From: Bradyrhizobium sp. BR13661
GTDB taxonomy: Bacteria > Pseudomonadota > Alphaproteobacteria > Rhizobiales > Xanthobacteraceae
Length of the DNA stretch: 64,000 nt
Direction of reading: 5' to 3'
NCBI RefSeq assembly: GCF_029892425.1
Contig: NZ_JARXWB010000018.1
Location: forward strand, 1-64,000
The notes under the pieces were generated by a model. That model made no database searches. It had not been told where the DNA came from and saw only the letters and a list, made by a program, of their open reading frames with translations. Shown one piece after another: positions 25,509-33,555 of this stretch (position 1 is the first letter of the stretch; each line of letters begins with the position of its first letter). Made by a program: the position numbers and the translations under genes.

Positions 25509-26033
25509 ATGATCCGCGCTACCATGGCGCGACACATTCCGAAAGATTGGGAAGCCGTCTTTGCCGAGTTGGACGGCGTCAACGATAGGGCCGTCATCTT
25601 GGTTGTCGGCTCGCTGATCGACTATGCGCTCGCCGAAGCTATCAAATCTCGGTTGCGCGAGCCGGATTCCGACAAGGCCTGGAATGATCTGTTCAAAGAG
25701 AGCGGGCCGCTTCAAACGTGGTCGCAGAAGACTACCGTCGCTTATTTCCTGAAGATCATCGGGCCCATCGCTCGCGCCGACATCGATCTCTTGCGCAGCA
25801 TCCGGAACGAAGCCGCACACGACATGAACCCCGTCACCTTCGACGCGGAGAAGATCGCCGACAAGGTTCGCAAGCTTCAGATGGGCAATGAGCACACAAA
25901 GCAGCATCCGTTACGCCAGCAATTCCTCGTAGCCGCGCGGATGTACATCGCAAACCTAATTCTGCGAGCCGGCGATTCTCACGCAGAGATCGCCCAGGCG
26001 TCGGCCGCGCTCGCACCGTATCTCGATCGCTAA
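25509..26033 (+). CDS. MltR/HEPN-like protein
   Basis: A 174-residue helical cytoplasmic protein. The first half (DRAVILVVGSLIDYALAEAI) resembles the start of MltR-type proteins, and IDLLRSIRNEAAHDMNP contains R-N-E-A-A-H at residues 99-104, an Rx4H motif as in catalytic HEPN ribonucleases and related MltR/DUF4145 proteins. HEPN RNases are common toxins and effectors in defence islands. It is 19 bp upstream of the coiled-coil gene and probably starts the operon leading to the NACHT-nuclease gene. RNase activity is inferred from the motif only. Confidence 0.65.
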   Translation: MIRATMARHIPKDWEAVFAELDGVNDRAVILVVGSLIDYALAEAIKSRLREPDSDKAWNDLFKESGPLQTWSQKTTVAYFLKIIGPIARADIDLLRSIRNEAAHDMNPVTFDAEKIADKVRKLQMGNEHTKQHPLRQQFLVAARMYIANLILRAGDSHAEIAQASAALAPYLDR

Positions 26034-26052
26034 TGCACCACGGGATGTCGCC

Positions 26053-26367
26053 ATGACCGAAGCCAATGACAAGCACATCGAAAGCCTACGCGCCAAGGTG
26101 CGCGACGAGCGGGCGCGTGTCGCCGAGTTGACCAGCCGGCTCGGCGATCTGAAGCGGCTGCTAGAGCCCGCGTCATCCCAGCTCGATTTCGTGGAGTTAG
26201 GGTTTATCCATCCCAACGTGCTGGCGCAGCGCCGAACGCCGCAAGAGTTGGCGCGATGGCTTGCCGGCGCGGATGCCTTCCTGAAAACGGCGATTGACAC
26301 CCGCGAGCACGTGGAGTGCATGGCGAAGCAATTCGGTAATGACGCGAGACTGTTTGATGCACCTTGA
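26053..26367 (+). CDS. Small coiled-coil protein
   Basis: A 104-residue protein. The first 40 residues (ESLRAKVRDERARVAELTSRL) have a heptad-like pattern of a coiled coil; the rest (NVLAQRRTPQELARWLAGADAFLKTAIDTREHV, cited in part) is helical. No family recognised. Its stop overlaps the next HEPN-like gene by 11 bp, which argues for coupled expression. It could be an adaptor or antitoxin for the flanking HEPN-like proteins. Confidence 0.6.
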   Translation: MTEANDKHIESLRAKVRDERARVAELTSRLGDLKRLLEPASSQLDFVELGFIHPNVLAQRRTPQELARWLAGADAFLKTAIDTREHVECMAKQFGNDARLFDAP

Positions 26368-26776
26368 GAAATTCGCGTGGGCGGTCAGCATACTGGAAGG
26401 CGCGCGCCGTCTCGCCGACGACAAGAGTAACCGTATTCCCTTATTTTTGCTGATCGGCTTCTCCGTCGAGAACGCACTGAAGGCGCATCTCGAAAAGAAG
26501 GGGGAGCCGCCGGGCAAATGGGAGCGGTCGCACGATCTGGCGGACCTCTACGACAAAGCATCGGCCACTGGGCTTGCGCCGATCGAAGGCGTTGAGACCT
26601 TCGTGCGCGCGCTCTCGCCGTTGCACAAGGACTTCGTTTTCCGATACCCGGAGAAAGCGGGCATTGCTGATCTGTTTTCGCCCGCATCATCGATCCACGC
26701 GACTGACGAGCTTTGCCGGGCAGTCGCGCAGCAATTCGACCCAGGGGAGATACCGGGATGGACCGCCAAGCGATAA
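26357..26776 (+). CDS. HEPN domain-containing protein
   Basis: The start at 26357 overlaps the preceding gene; a longer frame from 26294 would lie wholly inside that gene. The 139 residues follow a HEPN layout: an N-terminal helix, FLLIGFSVENALKAHLEKKG, then SHDLADLYDKA and a C-terminal FRYP. An Rx5H (residues 84-90, RALSPLH) could be the active-site pair, though it is not in a textbook context. It lies 229 bp upstream of the NACHT-nuclease gene. Together with 25509 it makes a two-HEPN set. Confidence 0.65.
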   Translation: MHLEKFAWAVSILEGARRLADDKSNRIPLFLLIGFSVENALKAHLEKKGEPPGKWERSHDLADLYDKASATGLAPIEGVETFVRALSPLHKDFVFRYPEKAGIADLFSPASSIHATDELCRAVAQQFDPGEIPGWTAKR

Positions 26777-27005
26777 ACGCCAGTGGACCATGGCACTCGC
26801 GCGCTGATCATCGGCGACGAGGCGCGTGGTGTAGTCCGCCTCTCGGAAATGATAGCCTACCTCGCGGCCGGCCGTGGCTCCCCAAATAGTGACCCAGCGT
26901 TGCCTATGTTGAACTTCTAGCGGCGAGTAGAGCTCGACACGCCGCCACCGAGCCGAGTGGCATAGCAGTTGGCGACAAAGACGTTTGATAGGTTCTCCAA
27001 ACGCT

Positions 27006-30000
27006 ATGGATTTTATCGATCTCAATAGATATTTCGTTCCCCTTCGGGAAGATCAGGAGGCAGATCTCGATATTGGCCGCCTGTGGGGACCACAAGTAAG
27101 CGGGTGGCTATCGTGGGCCGACTTACGTCGTCGCCGACGGGTGATCTTGCTAGCGGAAGCCTATAGCGGCAAGACGGAAGAGTTTCGCCACCAATGTGCT
27201 ACTCTGCAAGCCGATGGCAAGCCCGCCTTCTTTCTAAGGATCGAGGACCTCGAGCAAGGTACAGAACAAGCGCTGGACCGGGAGAGCACGGAGCGCTTTC
27301 GCGCTTGGTTGGCGGCCCCAGGTGAGGCCTGGTTCTTCCTCGATTCTGTTGATGAAGCGCGTCTCAACCGCAAGAACTTCGAGACGGCTTTACGACGATT
27401 TGCGAAGGATATCGGTGACGCGAGCGAACGCGCTCACATCTATGTATCCTGCCGCATCACAGACTGGCGAGGCGCCGACGACCGCGCATTGTTTCTCCGC
27501 TACTTACCTGCATGGAAGAGCCCGGAGACAGATCCGGCGGCACCCGCGGGCAACCTGAGTGGCCTCTTGGGCCCGATTTTCGATAAAGAAGAAAGGCCGC
27601 AAAGACGCACACCCAATCAGGATGAAGAAAACCTCGAAGGCCTAACGGTTGTTCAGCTTGTTCCGCTCTCGGCGGAACAGTTCAGCGAACTTGCCAAGGC
27701 TGCCGCGGTCAAGGATATCGAGGCCTTCACCGCGGCCATCGTCAAGCAGGGCCTATCCGCCCTCACTGAAAGACCTGGCGATCTTCTCGATTTGGCGGAC
27801 TATTGGAACGCCAACGGCAAGTTTGGTGCCTTCGCCAAAATGATTGAACACAGTGTGCTGCGTAAGCTTGCGGAGCCGAACCCGCATCGGCCCGACAACG
27901 AAGCCCTTTCGCAGGACGACGCACTTTGGGGAGCCGAACGCCTCGCAGCTGCGCTCACGCTCGGCAAGTCCTTCACGCTCCGCGCGCCGGGCAATGAAAC
28001 CGATCCGTCACTCGCAACTGGCGCGCTCGACCCGGCCCACATATTACCCGAATGGACTCCGGCAAAAAGAAACGCGCTTCTTCGCCGCGGGCTATTCGCA
28101 CCAGCAACCTATGGCCGCATACGCTTCCATCACCGATCCAGCCAGGAATATCTCACAGCCAAATGGCTGGACAGGCTACTTCGGGCAGGTTGCCCTCACG
28201 CCGAGATGTTCCATCTTCTCTTCGCGGAACGCTATGGAGTTGAGACGGTCGTCCCCTCCCTCAGGGTTATCGCCGCTTGGCTGGCACTTTGGCACACGGA
28301 AATCCGGCAAGAACTCACCAAACGCGAGCCCCTCATTCTTCTTGGCTACGGCGACCCTGGCTCTCTGCCACCCGAAGCCCGCGAGCAAATCTTGTTGGCT
28401 TACGCCTCCAAACAAGCCACCGGTGAAACGGCCGATGATCGCCTTGAAAATCGCGACCTATGGATGTTTGCCACCGAACAGCTTGCGCCTGCGATTTTGA
28501 AAGCAGCGTCCATCAACAAGCGGGACGACTTTCATTTCGACTTGCTTCGTCTCATTCGCGAAGGCGCAATCAAAGGCGCGGTCAGTCTCGCGCGCTCTGT
28601 TGCGCTCGATGAGAAGGCGAACGACCATTATCGTATCGTCGCGATGGACGCGCTCGAAGCTTGCGGCGATGAAGCCACAATCGCCAAAATCGCCAAGCGC
28701 TTTCTTAGGAACCCTGCAACTGCCAGCGCGCGCCTCGCCTCTTCCTTCAGTGCAAGCTTTTATCCAAAGTATCTCAGCACTCATGATCTCCTCAAGATCA
28801 TTGAGAACGCTAAATCGGCCGGACCGTATTCAACCGATGGGTTCGGTTATCACCTTAGAGAAATCTATGCCAAAGTGCCGGACAACGCCGCCCGCGCCGC
28901 GTTCCTTAGCGGGCTGGCCGACCTGTGCTTGTCGAAACCCTTTGTCGATGACTTCTGTCGCACAAGCGCTCGGTACGTCGATCTCACTCGGCATATGCTG
29001 GGGCTCGCCGATCTTGAGGTTCAGCGGCTCAAAGTTGCGGCGCATCCCGACTATGTCATCCGTATGCTGATGGTTGTCGAACGATCCGGCCGCGATGGGT
29101 CGAACAACGAACCCAAGCAGCGCCTCGCCGAACGGATTCGCGCGAATGCCGCTCTGAACCGCGACCTCATGTGGGCCGATGTCGCCGAGCAAAGGGCCAA
29201 CAGCAGCAGGTACGGCGCGGTGACACGCCATTGGCAAGTGCTTGTCGGCGCAAATTCGCGGCTCTGGGGACTGGCCGAGAGCGATCTGCGATGGTTGTTC
29301 GACGATCTCAGAACAAGGCCGAACCTTGAGGACCGGCAAGTCGCTCTCAGTTGCTTGATCGAGATTCTCGGTAAATCGGGAAAGCTCGCCGCACAAGCGT
29401 CTCAGCTACGCATGGCAATCGGGCCCGAGGCCGCATTGCTTGCTGAGCTCGGGGCCGCGCTGTCACCGGCACCCGTGCCAACGCTCGACCGAACCCATGC
29501 ACTTCAAATAGCCTTCTACGAGCTTCAGGGTCGGTATCAGCGGGTCAAGGACAAGGAAAGCTGGATCGCATTCCGTCAGGAAATACTCGTTAATCCCCAG
29601 CTCCTGCGAGACCCAAACCTCCTTTCATCCTGGACGAAAGGAATCTTCAGGCTGCAAACCCTTCAACGGTGGCTTCAGCACCGCACTGGATCGGACGAAG
29701 GCAATGTCGCTCTTCAGTGGCGTCTCCTTGAGGAGGGCTTTAGCCGGGAGGTGGCGGAAGCTTTTCGCGACGGCATGAAAATCCTCTGGCGGCTGGTCAA
29801 AGCGGTACGCCCCATTAAAAAGCCGGGCGGCCATATAACCATCAAGTGGCCTACGCTCCTCGCATTTGCGGCCGTGGGCGTGGAGGCAGCAAACAATGCC
29901 GATTGGCCCGCAAATCTCAGCGAAAAAGAAATGGGACTGGCGGCCCGCCACGGTTGCCGCGCCGAGCAGACCTATCCGGACTGGATCGACCTGCTGACGA

Positions 30001-31523
30001 TTGCGAGTCCAAAAGCGGTTCTGCCCGCGATAAGGGAGCAGATCGAGTTCGAATGGTCAGCACCCGGCAATCTTTCGACTACCTTCTTGCATCGCTATGG
30101 CGGAGCTGCGACCTCAATTCAGAAGCCGGTCCAGCGGCTGATTTTCGATGCCATGGTCGCAGCGGAAGCCAGTGCCGCGCAGACGATCAATACCGCCCAG
30201 CGCCTAGTCCAGCGCCTTGAACTAGATGTGACGCAAAAAACTAAGCTGTTCTCCGTCGCGCGCAAGCGGTTCGACGGATATGCGAAGGCGGGTAAGAATG
30301 ACTGGACGCTTTCCTATCTTGGCCTTCTCTTGATAGTCGATCCCGATCAAGCTGTTTCCATCCTGGAAACTTGGCTCAATGCAGCTCCTGCCGCGGATCG
30401 CAAGGCGAGGGCGGAGCAGACTTTTAGCACCCTTTTCGACCGGTACGATGGGCTTGTTGCAGGATCGCTCGCAGTAGCATCGACCGAAGCGCTCGAACGC
30501 CTGCTTCACGTTGCTTACGCCAGCATTCGCCCGAAGGACGATGTCAAGCGTGAAGGCACTCACACTCCCGACACGCGCGATCAAGCGCAAAGCGCGCGCG
30601 ATGCCATTCTCGGCATACTTCTCGCGCGCTCCGGGCCCGATGCCTACTATGCTATGCAAAGGCTCGCCGAAAATCCTGCGTTCGCGGTGCGTGCACATCG
30701 CTTCCGTGAGCTCGCGCGCGGCAAGGCCACACGCGACGCCGAGCTTCCAGCATGGACCGCCGAGGAAGTCCGCGGTTTCGAAAGCAGCTTCCTCGCCCCG
30801 GCTAAGACGGGGGGTGACTTGTTCCGTGTCGTACTGGGCGTTCTGGCGGACATTCAAAAAGGTCTGAGCACCGACGATTTCTCGTCGCGTGCCCTTCTTG
30901 AGCGCGCAAAGGATGAGGACGAAGTCCAGTTGTGGCTAGCCGAGCAATTGCATTTGCGCGCAAAGGGCCGCTTTCAAATCACTCGCGAGAGCGAGGTAGC
31001 CCTTGGCGACAAGCCCGACATTACAGTCTCCTCGACGGCAATCCCTTTTCAGGTCGCGGTCGAGGTTAAGCACGGCGGCAAAGGCTGGACCGGCGCCGAG
31101 CTTGAAAACGCCTTACGCGTGCAGCTTGCAGAAGATTACCTCAAGCCCGATTATCGGCGTCATGGGATTCTGGTCGTTACCCATCATTATAGCCGCCAGT
31201 GGCAGCGGCCCAATAAAAGCAACAGGATCACGTTTGCCGAACTAATCGCATGGCTGTCCAGCAGCGCCGCATCGATCAAGCAGAATGCCGTCGGCCACAT
31301 AGTCGTCGCCTGTGTCGGGTTAAACGCCTGGAGGGGTGAGCCAACGCACCCCCCGAAACGGCCGAGAGCTGCTGCCCAAACCCGCGCGAGGCGAGTCACA
31401 GGGCCCAAGACACCGAAAACTAAAACAAAGAAGGTCTTGAAACGAACGGCTTCGCGCGGCTCCAAGACCGGCCGCGTCGGGGAAGTTCCGGGCGCATTGC
31501 GCTTGAACCGTCGGCAGCGATAA
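27006..31523 (+). CDS. Large NACHT/STAND-like NTPase with C-terminal PD-(D/E)XK nuclease-like domain
   Basis: A 1505-residue protein from the ATG at 27006. The N-terminal NTPase has a Walker A-like loop LAEAYSGKTEE (Lys56-Thr57; the usual first Gly is Ala), Walker B WFFLDSVDEAR (about 111-118) and a sensor-like YVSCR. At about 374-386 FHHRSSQEYLTAKWL matches the FxHxSxxEYLxA motif that ends NACHT-type domains. Some 900 residues of helical repeats follow. From about 1300 there is a nuclease-like core: GDKPDI (Asp1338), VAVEVKHGG (Glu1353, Lys1355) and VQLAEDYL, the D-ExK-Q order of PD-(D/E)XK enzymes. The tail is Lys/Arg-rich. This resembles Avs/bNACHT defence proteins but with the effector at the C-terminus. 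Confidence 0.7.
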   Translation: MDFIDLNRYFVPLREDQEADLDIGRLWGPQVSGWLSWADLRRRRRVILLAEAYSGKTEEFRHQCATLQADGKPAFFLRIEDLEQGTEQALDRESTERFRAWLAAPGEAWFFLDSVDEARLNRKNFETALRRFAKDIGDASERAHIYVSCRITDWRGADDRALFLRYLPAWKSPETDPAAPAGNLSGLLGPIFDKEERPQRRTPNQDEENLEGLTVVQLVPLSAEQFSELAKAAAVKDIEAFTAAIVKQGLSALTERPGDLLDLADYWNANGKFGAFAKMIEHSVLRKLAEPNPHRPDNEALSQDDALWGAERLAAALTLGKSFTLRAPGNETDPSLATGALDPAHILPEWTPAKRNALLRRGLFAPATYGRIRFHHRSSQEYLTAKWLDRLLRAGCPHAEMFHLLFAERYGVETVVPSLRVIAAWLALWHTEIRQELTKREPLILLGYGDPGSLPPEAREQILLAYASKQATGETADDRLENRDLWMFATEQLAPAILKAASINKRDDFHFDLLRLIREGAIKGAVSLARSVALDEKANDHYRIVAMDALEACGDEATIAKIAKRFLRNPATASARLASSFSASFYPKYLSTHDLLKIIENAKSAGPYSTDGFGYHLREIYAKVPDNAARAAFLSGLADLCLSKPFVDDFCRTSARYVDLTRHMLGLADLEVQRLKVAAHPDYVIRMLMVVERSGRDGSNNEPKQRLAERIRANAALNRDLMWADVAEQRANSSRYGAVTRHWQVLVGANSRLWGLAESDLRWLFDDLRTRPNLEDRQVALSCLIEILGKSGKLAAQASQLRMAIGPEAALLAELGAALSPAPVPTLDRTHALQIAFYELQGRYQRVKDKESWIAFRQEILVNPQLLRDPNLLSSWTKGIFRLQTLQRWLQHRTGSDEGNVALQWRLLEEGFSREVAEAFRDGMKILWRLVKAVRPIKKPGGHITIKWPTLLAFAAVGVEAANNADWPANLSEKEMGLAARHGCRAEQTYPDWIDLLTIASPKAVLPAIREQIEFEWSAPGNLSTTFLHRYGGAATSIQKPVQRLIFDAMVAAEASAAQTINTAQRLVQRLELDVTQKTKLFSVARKRFDGYAKAGKNDWTLSYLGLLLIVDPDQAVSILETWLNAAPAADRKARAEQTFSTLFDRYDGLVAGSLAVASTEALERLLHVAYASIRPKDDVKREGTHTPDTRDQAQSARDAILGILLARSGPDAYYAMQRLAENPAFAVRAHRFRELARGKATRDAELPAWTAEEVRGFESSFLAPAKTGGDLFRVVLGVLADIQKGLSTDDFSSRALLERAKDEDEVQLWLAEQLHLRAKGRFQITRESEVALGDKPDITVSSTAIPFQVAVEVKHGGKGWTGAELENALRVQLAEDYLKPDYRRHGILVVTHHYSRQWQRPNKSNRITFAELIAWLSSSAASIKQNAVGHIVVACVGLNAWRGEPTHPPKRPRAAAQTRARRVTGPKTPKTKTKKVLKRTASRGSKTGRVGEVPGALRLNRRQR

Positions 31524-32014
31524 CCCACTGGCTGAGTCGGGTGTTTAAGGCCGCTATCGAAAGCCCCTTACTTTCTGAAAATTGGGCGGGCGTCTCGTGC
31601 GATTCATCTTGCAAATTGCGTTTCTTGAGTCGGCTGTGAAACGGTGAGACACCATCACCGAGAGCAGGGGCCGGGCCAGAGGTGTTGTGGGAAATATCGA
31701 GGCAGTTAGGTGAGATCGTGCGCGCCAGTTGGTCGTAGCTAGCCGAGCGTAATTTTGGCCGGGCGGCCAGCCGGTCCGGTGCGATCCTCGGCTATCTGTC
31801 CAGCTTCATCAGGCGGTCGTCCGTCGCACCGCGTGTGGCCGTCTGGCATGCAGCCGCTGGCAAGCTATCGGTTGGGGCACGCTGCCATGCAGCGACCTTG
31901 GTGAGTCTGAAACGTAACTGGACCCGTCCCTTGTACGGATGCTCTAAATGCAACCTCGACGATTCCGCGGACTGAACTCCCTGCGCTTTGCGGCAAGATC
32001 AAGTCCAAGTGGAA
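31524..32014. other. Gene-free stretch containing the right cargo repeat
   Basis: This stretch of nearly 500 bp lies between the convergent NACHT-nuclease and membrane-protein genes. No open frame here looks like protein. It contains the right direct repeat (31582-31679) and weaker matches to the region after the left repeat, including GATCCTCGGCTATCTG near 31783 and CGGTTGGGG near 31869. It is probably a decayed copy of the sequence at 23.4-23.6 kb. Confidence 0.55.
31582..31679 (+). repeat. Right direct repeat bracketing the island cargo (copy B)
   Basis: This matches copy A at 23396-23492. It begins 58 bp after the stop of the NACHT-nuclease gene and carries the same 19-base core at 31605-31623. 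See copy A for the alignment description. Confidence 0.7.
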
Positions 32015-32992
32015 TCAATTGGAATCGGGTGGGCAAATTTGAGAACCGCGCCGCACACGGCAAACCATCAAGATCACGCCGCCTAGGTGAGGCAAGAGCA
32101 CTAGTAAGCCGAGCCTCAGCAGAGCGAAGTCATCGGCGGACGGTCGCAAGATGCCGCGGGTTGCCCATCCGACGAGCCTGACGGCCGCTTCAGTTTGAGG
32201 GTCCGCACTCTGTCGGACCAGTTCCACTTCGTGATCAAGGATCAGGCGGCGCTCCGCGACGGCTAGCTCTCTTTCACGGCAGAACTTGCCAATGCCGCCC
32301 TTGCACTCCCTGTCACGGGCCATCGTCGCATCCGAAAGAGCGGCTTGCGCTGCCGTCACAGCAGGGGTGACACGCGCCGCCCGCGCTAGAGCCGTGTCGG
32401 TGATGTTGACTGCCACGAAGCCGATAGCGGCGGTCAAAGCATAGGCGAACGTGACCAACCAGATGGCCCAGCCTGCCACTGCGGTCGCCTTCCGTTGACC
32501 CTGCCATTGGGCAGCGGCACAGGAGGGCATTACGAGAGCAACAACATCAGCGGCAACGCCAACGGCTAGGAAGAGCCATCCGGCGACATCGCTTGCACCC
32601 AACGATCGGGCAAACCAACCATTGATCGCGATGCCGACCGCGCCCAGAGCAACTCCGGCCGACACGAGGAGGATCGAGGCATAATTGCGCGGTGACGGCG
32701 TGCTCTTTACTTGGGAGGAAGGCAGCGTGACGGCCCGTGACGCCGCCGTGACGGGCAGCAACTGCGTATCGGGCGCTTCTGCCGCGTCGCTGTCCGCTGG
32801 GAGGGGCCCGGAAGACGGCAGGCCTCCCGAGGATGGAGGCTCGCCTTCCACCGGCTTCGTATTCCGCTTTTTGCGCTCCCGATAGGCTTTGGCCCGGGCA
32901 GCTGCCGTCCTGTCCTTCTTCCGCGGGGCCTCAAAGGAAATGACGGAAGCGGAGGTGTCTCCGGCTAATTGAATTGTCCCGCCCGCTGTCAT
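32015..32992 (-). CDS. Island membrane protein of unknown function
   Basis: A 325-residue protein. The first 100 residues are polar, basic (AAARAKAYRERKKRNTK) and Pro/Ser-rich. After that come four or five membrane segments (ASILLVSAGVALGAVGIAI; WLFLAVGVAADVVALVM; WAIWLVTFAYALTAAIGFV; LGLLVLLPHLGGVILMV) with a charged helical insert of about 60 residues (CKGGIGKFCRERELAVAERR) before the last. No family recognised. The start overlaps the stop of 32989 by 4 bp, so it is the last gene of the phage-like operon. A link to DNA transfer is possible but not shown. Confidence 0.68.
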   Translation of the reverse strand: MTAGGTIQLAGDTSASVISFEAPRKKDRTAAARAKAYRERKKRNTKPVEGEPPSSGGLPSSGPLPADSDAAEAPDTQLLPVTAASRAVTLPSSQVKSTPSPRNYASILLVSAGVALGAVGIAINGWFARSLGASDVAGWLFLAVGVAADVVALVMPSCAAAQWQGQRKATAVAGWAIWLVTFAYALTAAIGFVAVNITDTALARAARVTPAVTAAQAALSDATMARDRECKGGIGKFCRERELAVAERRLILDHEVELVRQSADPQTEAAVRLVGWATRGILRPSADDFALLRLGLLVLLPHLGGVILMVCRVRRGSQICPPDSN

Positions 32993-33555
32993 CGCCTGTA
33001 CTCGACAAGTGCCACTGCCTTCGCGACACGCTCCAGCATCGTGATCCGGCTCTTCATTGGATATTGCTCGAGATAGGCGACCTCGCGCAGCTCAGCGGGG
33101 CACGGAGACCAGCGATAGTCGTATTTCGGTCCGTGTTCGCCACGGTACCATTTGCGAACCGCTTCCTGGACAGCCCATGACGGGATGTCCTCGAGCGCCG
33201 CAAGATAGGCCTCTCCGCGAGCCTCGTTGGCGGTTTCACTCGCGCGCTGGCCAGGCAGTGCGAACAGCATCTTCGTGACGATCGCTAGCGTTTCGGCCTC
33301 GGCATCGGCGCTGGCGATCGGCGTGTATTGCAGGAATTTTTTGAGTTCGTAGGCATGGCTTAGAAGGAGCTGTTCTCGGTTAGTGCCGCTCACCACCATC
33401 GCCGCCGGCAAAGTTAGTGCCTTCTTGCCGTTCTGCCAGTTTTCTTGCAGTGATGCGATCCGCGAGTCGACCCATGCCGGCAAGGATGGCATCAGAGCTG
33501 GTCGGCGTGGATCCGGAAGCTTGAGCGGTTCGTAGATCGCGAGTTCGGTACCCAT
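32989..33555 (-). CDS. Conserved phage/ICE-type hypothetical protein
   Basis: The ATG at 33555 has GGAGGAACGA before it, giving 188 residues (MGTELAIYEPLKLPDPRR). ALMPSLPAWVDSRIASLQ, then ALPGQRASETANEARGEAYLAAL and WYRGEHGPKYDYRWSPCPAELREVA, match a protein I recognise from alphaproteobacterial prophages and islands, usually beside an HTH replication-like protein. Function unknown. Its first 176 bp overlap the end of the upstream gene in another frame, which is unusually long. Confidence 0.7.
   Translation of the reverse strand: MGTELAIYEPLKLPDPRRPALMPSLPAWVDSRIASLQENWQNGKKALTLPAAMVVSGTNREQLLLSHAYELKKFLQYTPIASADAEAETLAIVTKMLFALPGQRASETANEARGEAYLAALEDIPSWAVQEAVRKWYRGEHGPKYDYRWSPCPAELREVAYLEQYPMKSRITMLERVAKAVALVEYRR

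Noticed and set aside
26687..27025. Minus-strand frame of 112 codons in the gap before the NACHT-nuclease gene
   Set aside because: It overlaps the HEPN gene end and the start of the large gene, and I recognise no family. A decayed phage fragment is possible but not supportable.
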